From JASFTV01 sp050050615 (GTDB taxonomy: Bacteria > Desulfobacterota > DSM-4660 > Desulfatiglandales > HGW-15), in contig JASFTV010000164.1 of the NCBI GenBank assembly GCA_050050615.1, positions 1-7,402 of the forward strand: a DNA stretch of 7,402 bases, in the 5' to 3' direction. Positions 6,629 to 7,402 of this stretch are shown in pieces; the first letter of the stretch is position 1; each line of letters begins with the position of its first letter. Under the pieces are notes generated by a model. The model was given only the letters and a program-made list of their open reading frames with translations, was not told where the DNA came from and ran no database searches. Made by a program: the position numbers and the translations under genes.

Positions 6629-7402
6629 TTATTTTATTGCTTTTCGAAGGGCTAGTCCTTTTTGAACAAATTCACCCAAGAGATTGACCAGACTTTTATG
6701 GATGCTTATATCAAGAGCGTCGGCCCCGCCGTTGACGTAACCGCTGCCCCCATCGATAAACCCCGCCTGAACGCATGATTCTAAAATGCGTCCTTCCATT
6801 TCCGGCGAATGAAAAACTTCCTGTTGCCCTGCAAGCAGCGCGATCATGGCTGCCACGCCGTAAGCACCCCAGTTTGAGACCGCGGCTGGGACTAACAGGT
6901 CCGTTTTGGTTACAGGCACAATTCCGGCCCCACAGCCACATCGGCATTTTTTCCCGTAGGGGAGCCATGTACGAAGCTCATCAGCAATGACGCCCATGCC
7001 GATCTCGTTCCCCCCATCGCCAATCCCAATTGTGAGCAGACCTGTTTCGGAGGCCTTGCGAAGCAAAATGTCGAGCTTAGCCATGTGGGTCGTGGTATCG
7101 TCGCCTCTGCTTGTGTGAATGGTCCCTTTTTCGTTCATGCCGCCCTTTTCGATACTCACGATCGCATCGATAGGGAGCGAATCTAGTAGATGATCAGAAG
7201 TCTTTTCGGCATCCGGAAGATCGATCGGAAATCCCAATACAGATGCAGCATGTAAAGGGGCTCGCGATCTGGCCGCGGCCAGGGCCTCGTCCGGAGGGAG
7301 GATCTTGAAGCCGGCTGCTGTTGCAACAACGCTCATTGCCTCAATAAGCTGGGTTTCGATCAGGAAAATCGGGACAGTGTTCTCAGCCCGGTGCAGGGAC
7401 AT
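6629..7402 (-). CDS. D-glutamate cyclase-like protein (DUF4392), 5'-truncated by the window edge
   Basis: The 257 visible residues resemble the D-glutamate cyclase C-terminal domain (DUF4392), the domain of human DGLUCY that converts D-glutamate to 5-oxo-D-proline. Hallmarks are IEKGGMNEKG (84-93), the glycine-rich GIGDGGNEIGMG (126-137), a VSNWGAYG segment (175-182) and DGGSGYVNGGAD (217-228). The ATG falls exactly on the last base of the window and the sequence opens inside a strand that, in the family, follows an N-terminal region with an ETDGP-type motif. The real start is therefore probably outside and about 40-60 residues are missing. A dense CRCGC cluster (153-157) is unusual. No signal peptide or membrane segment is visible, so it should be cytoplasmic. 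The stop lies 9 bases before livH and overlaps its ribosome site, so the two are probably co-translated. Family assignment is firm; the actual substrate is unproven. Confidence 0.82.
   Translation of the reverse strand: MSLHRAENTVPIFLIETQLIEAMSVVATAAGFKILPPDEALAAARSRAPLHAASVLGFPIDLPDAEKTSDHLLDSLPIDAIVSIEKGGMNEKGTIHTSRGDDTTTHMAKLDILLRKASETGLLTIGIGDGGNEIGMGVIADELRTWLPYGKKCRCGCGAGIVPVTKTDLLVPAAVSNWGAYGVAAMIALLAGQQEVFHSPEMEGRILESCVQAGFIDGGSGYVNGGADALDISIHKSLVNLLGEFVQKGLALRKAIK

Overview
The window holds one gene block, read entirely on the minus strand, so transcription runs from position 7402 towards position 1. The block is tightly packed: gene gaps range from overlaps of 4 and 20 bases to spacers of 9, 16, 39, 80 and 117 bases. 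Nearly every start has a good Shine-Dalgarno sequence. Base composition looks moderate (roughly half G+C by eye). Gene content and start signals fit a Gram-negative bacterium, and an anaerobic Desulfobacterota-type (deltaproteobacterial) or related uncultured organism seems plausible. That placement is an inference from the style of the genes, since no taxonomic marker is present.

In transcription order the block is: (1) a D-glutamate cyclase-like protein (DUF4392 type) whose N-terminus lies outside the window; (2) a complete branched-chain-amino-acid-type ABC importer, with permeases LivH and LivM, ATPases LivG and LivF, and a secreted substrate-binding protein placed last; (3) an AtuA-family (DUF1446) protein; (4) a small DUF4387 protein. 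The permease and ATPase genes are translationally coupled. The binding-protein gene and the AtuA gene each follow a longer spacer containing an inverted repeat, which suggests differential expression inside one operon.

The likely logic is uptake of a small amino-acid-like or carboxylic acid compound, followed by cytoplasmic processing by the cyclase-like enzyme and the AtuA/DUF4387 pair. The AtuA family is named for acyclic terpene utilisation, but nothing here (no AtuC/AtuF carboxylase, no citronellyl-CoA dehydrogenase) supports terpene degradation. The true substrate is unknown, and this is the best candidate for an undescribed system in the window.

Beyond the last gene, positions 16-50 (minus strand) carry what looks like the 3' part of a tRNA: T-arm, acceptor strand and CCA. 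No matching 5' half is visible. The fragment abuts, and partly takes part in, a nested inverted repeat at 41-97. It may be an attachment-site scar marking the edge of an integrated element that carries the operon. No convincing plus-strand gene, promoter, CRISPR array or insertion sequence was seen.
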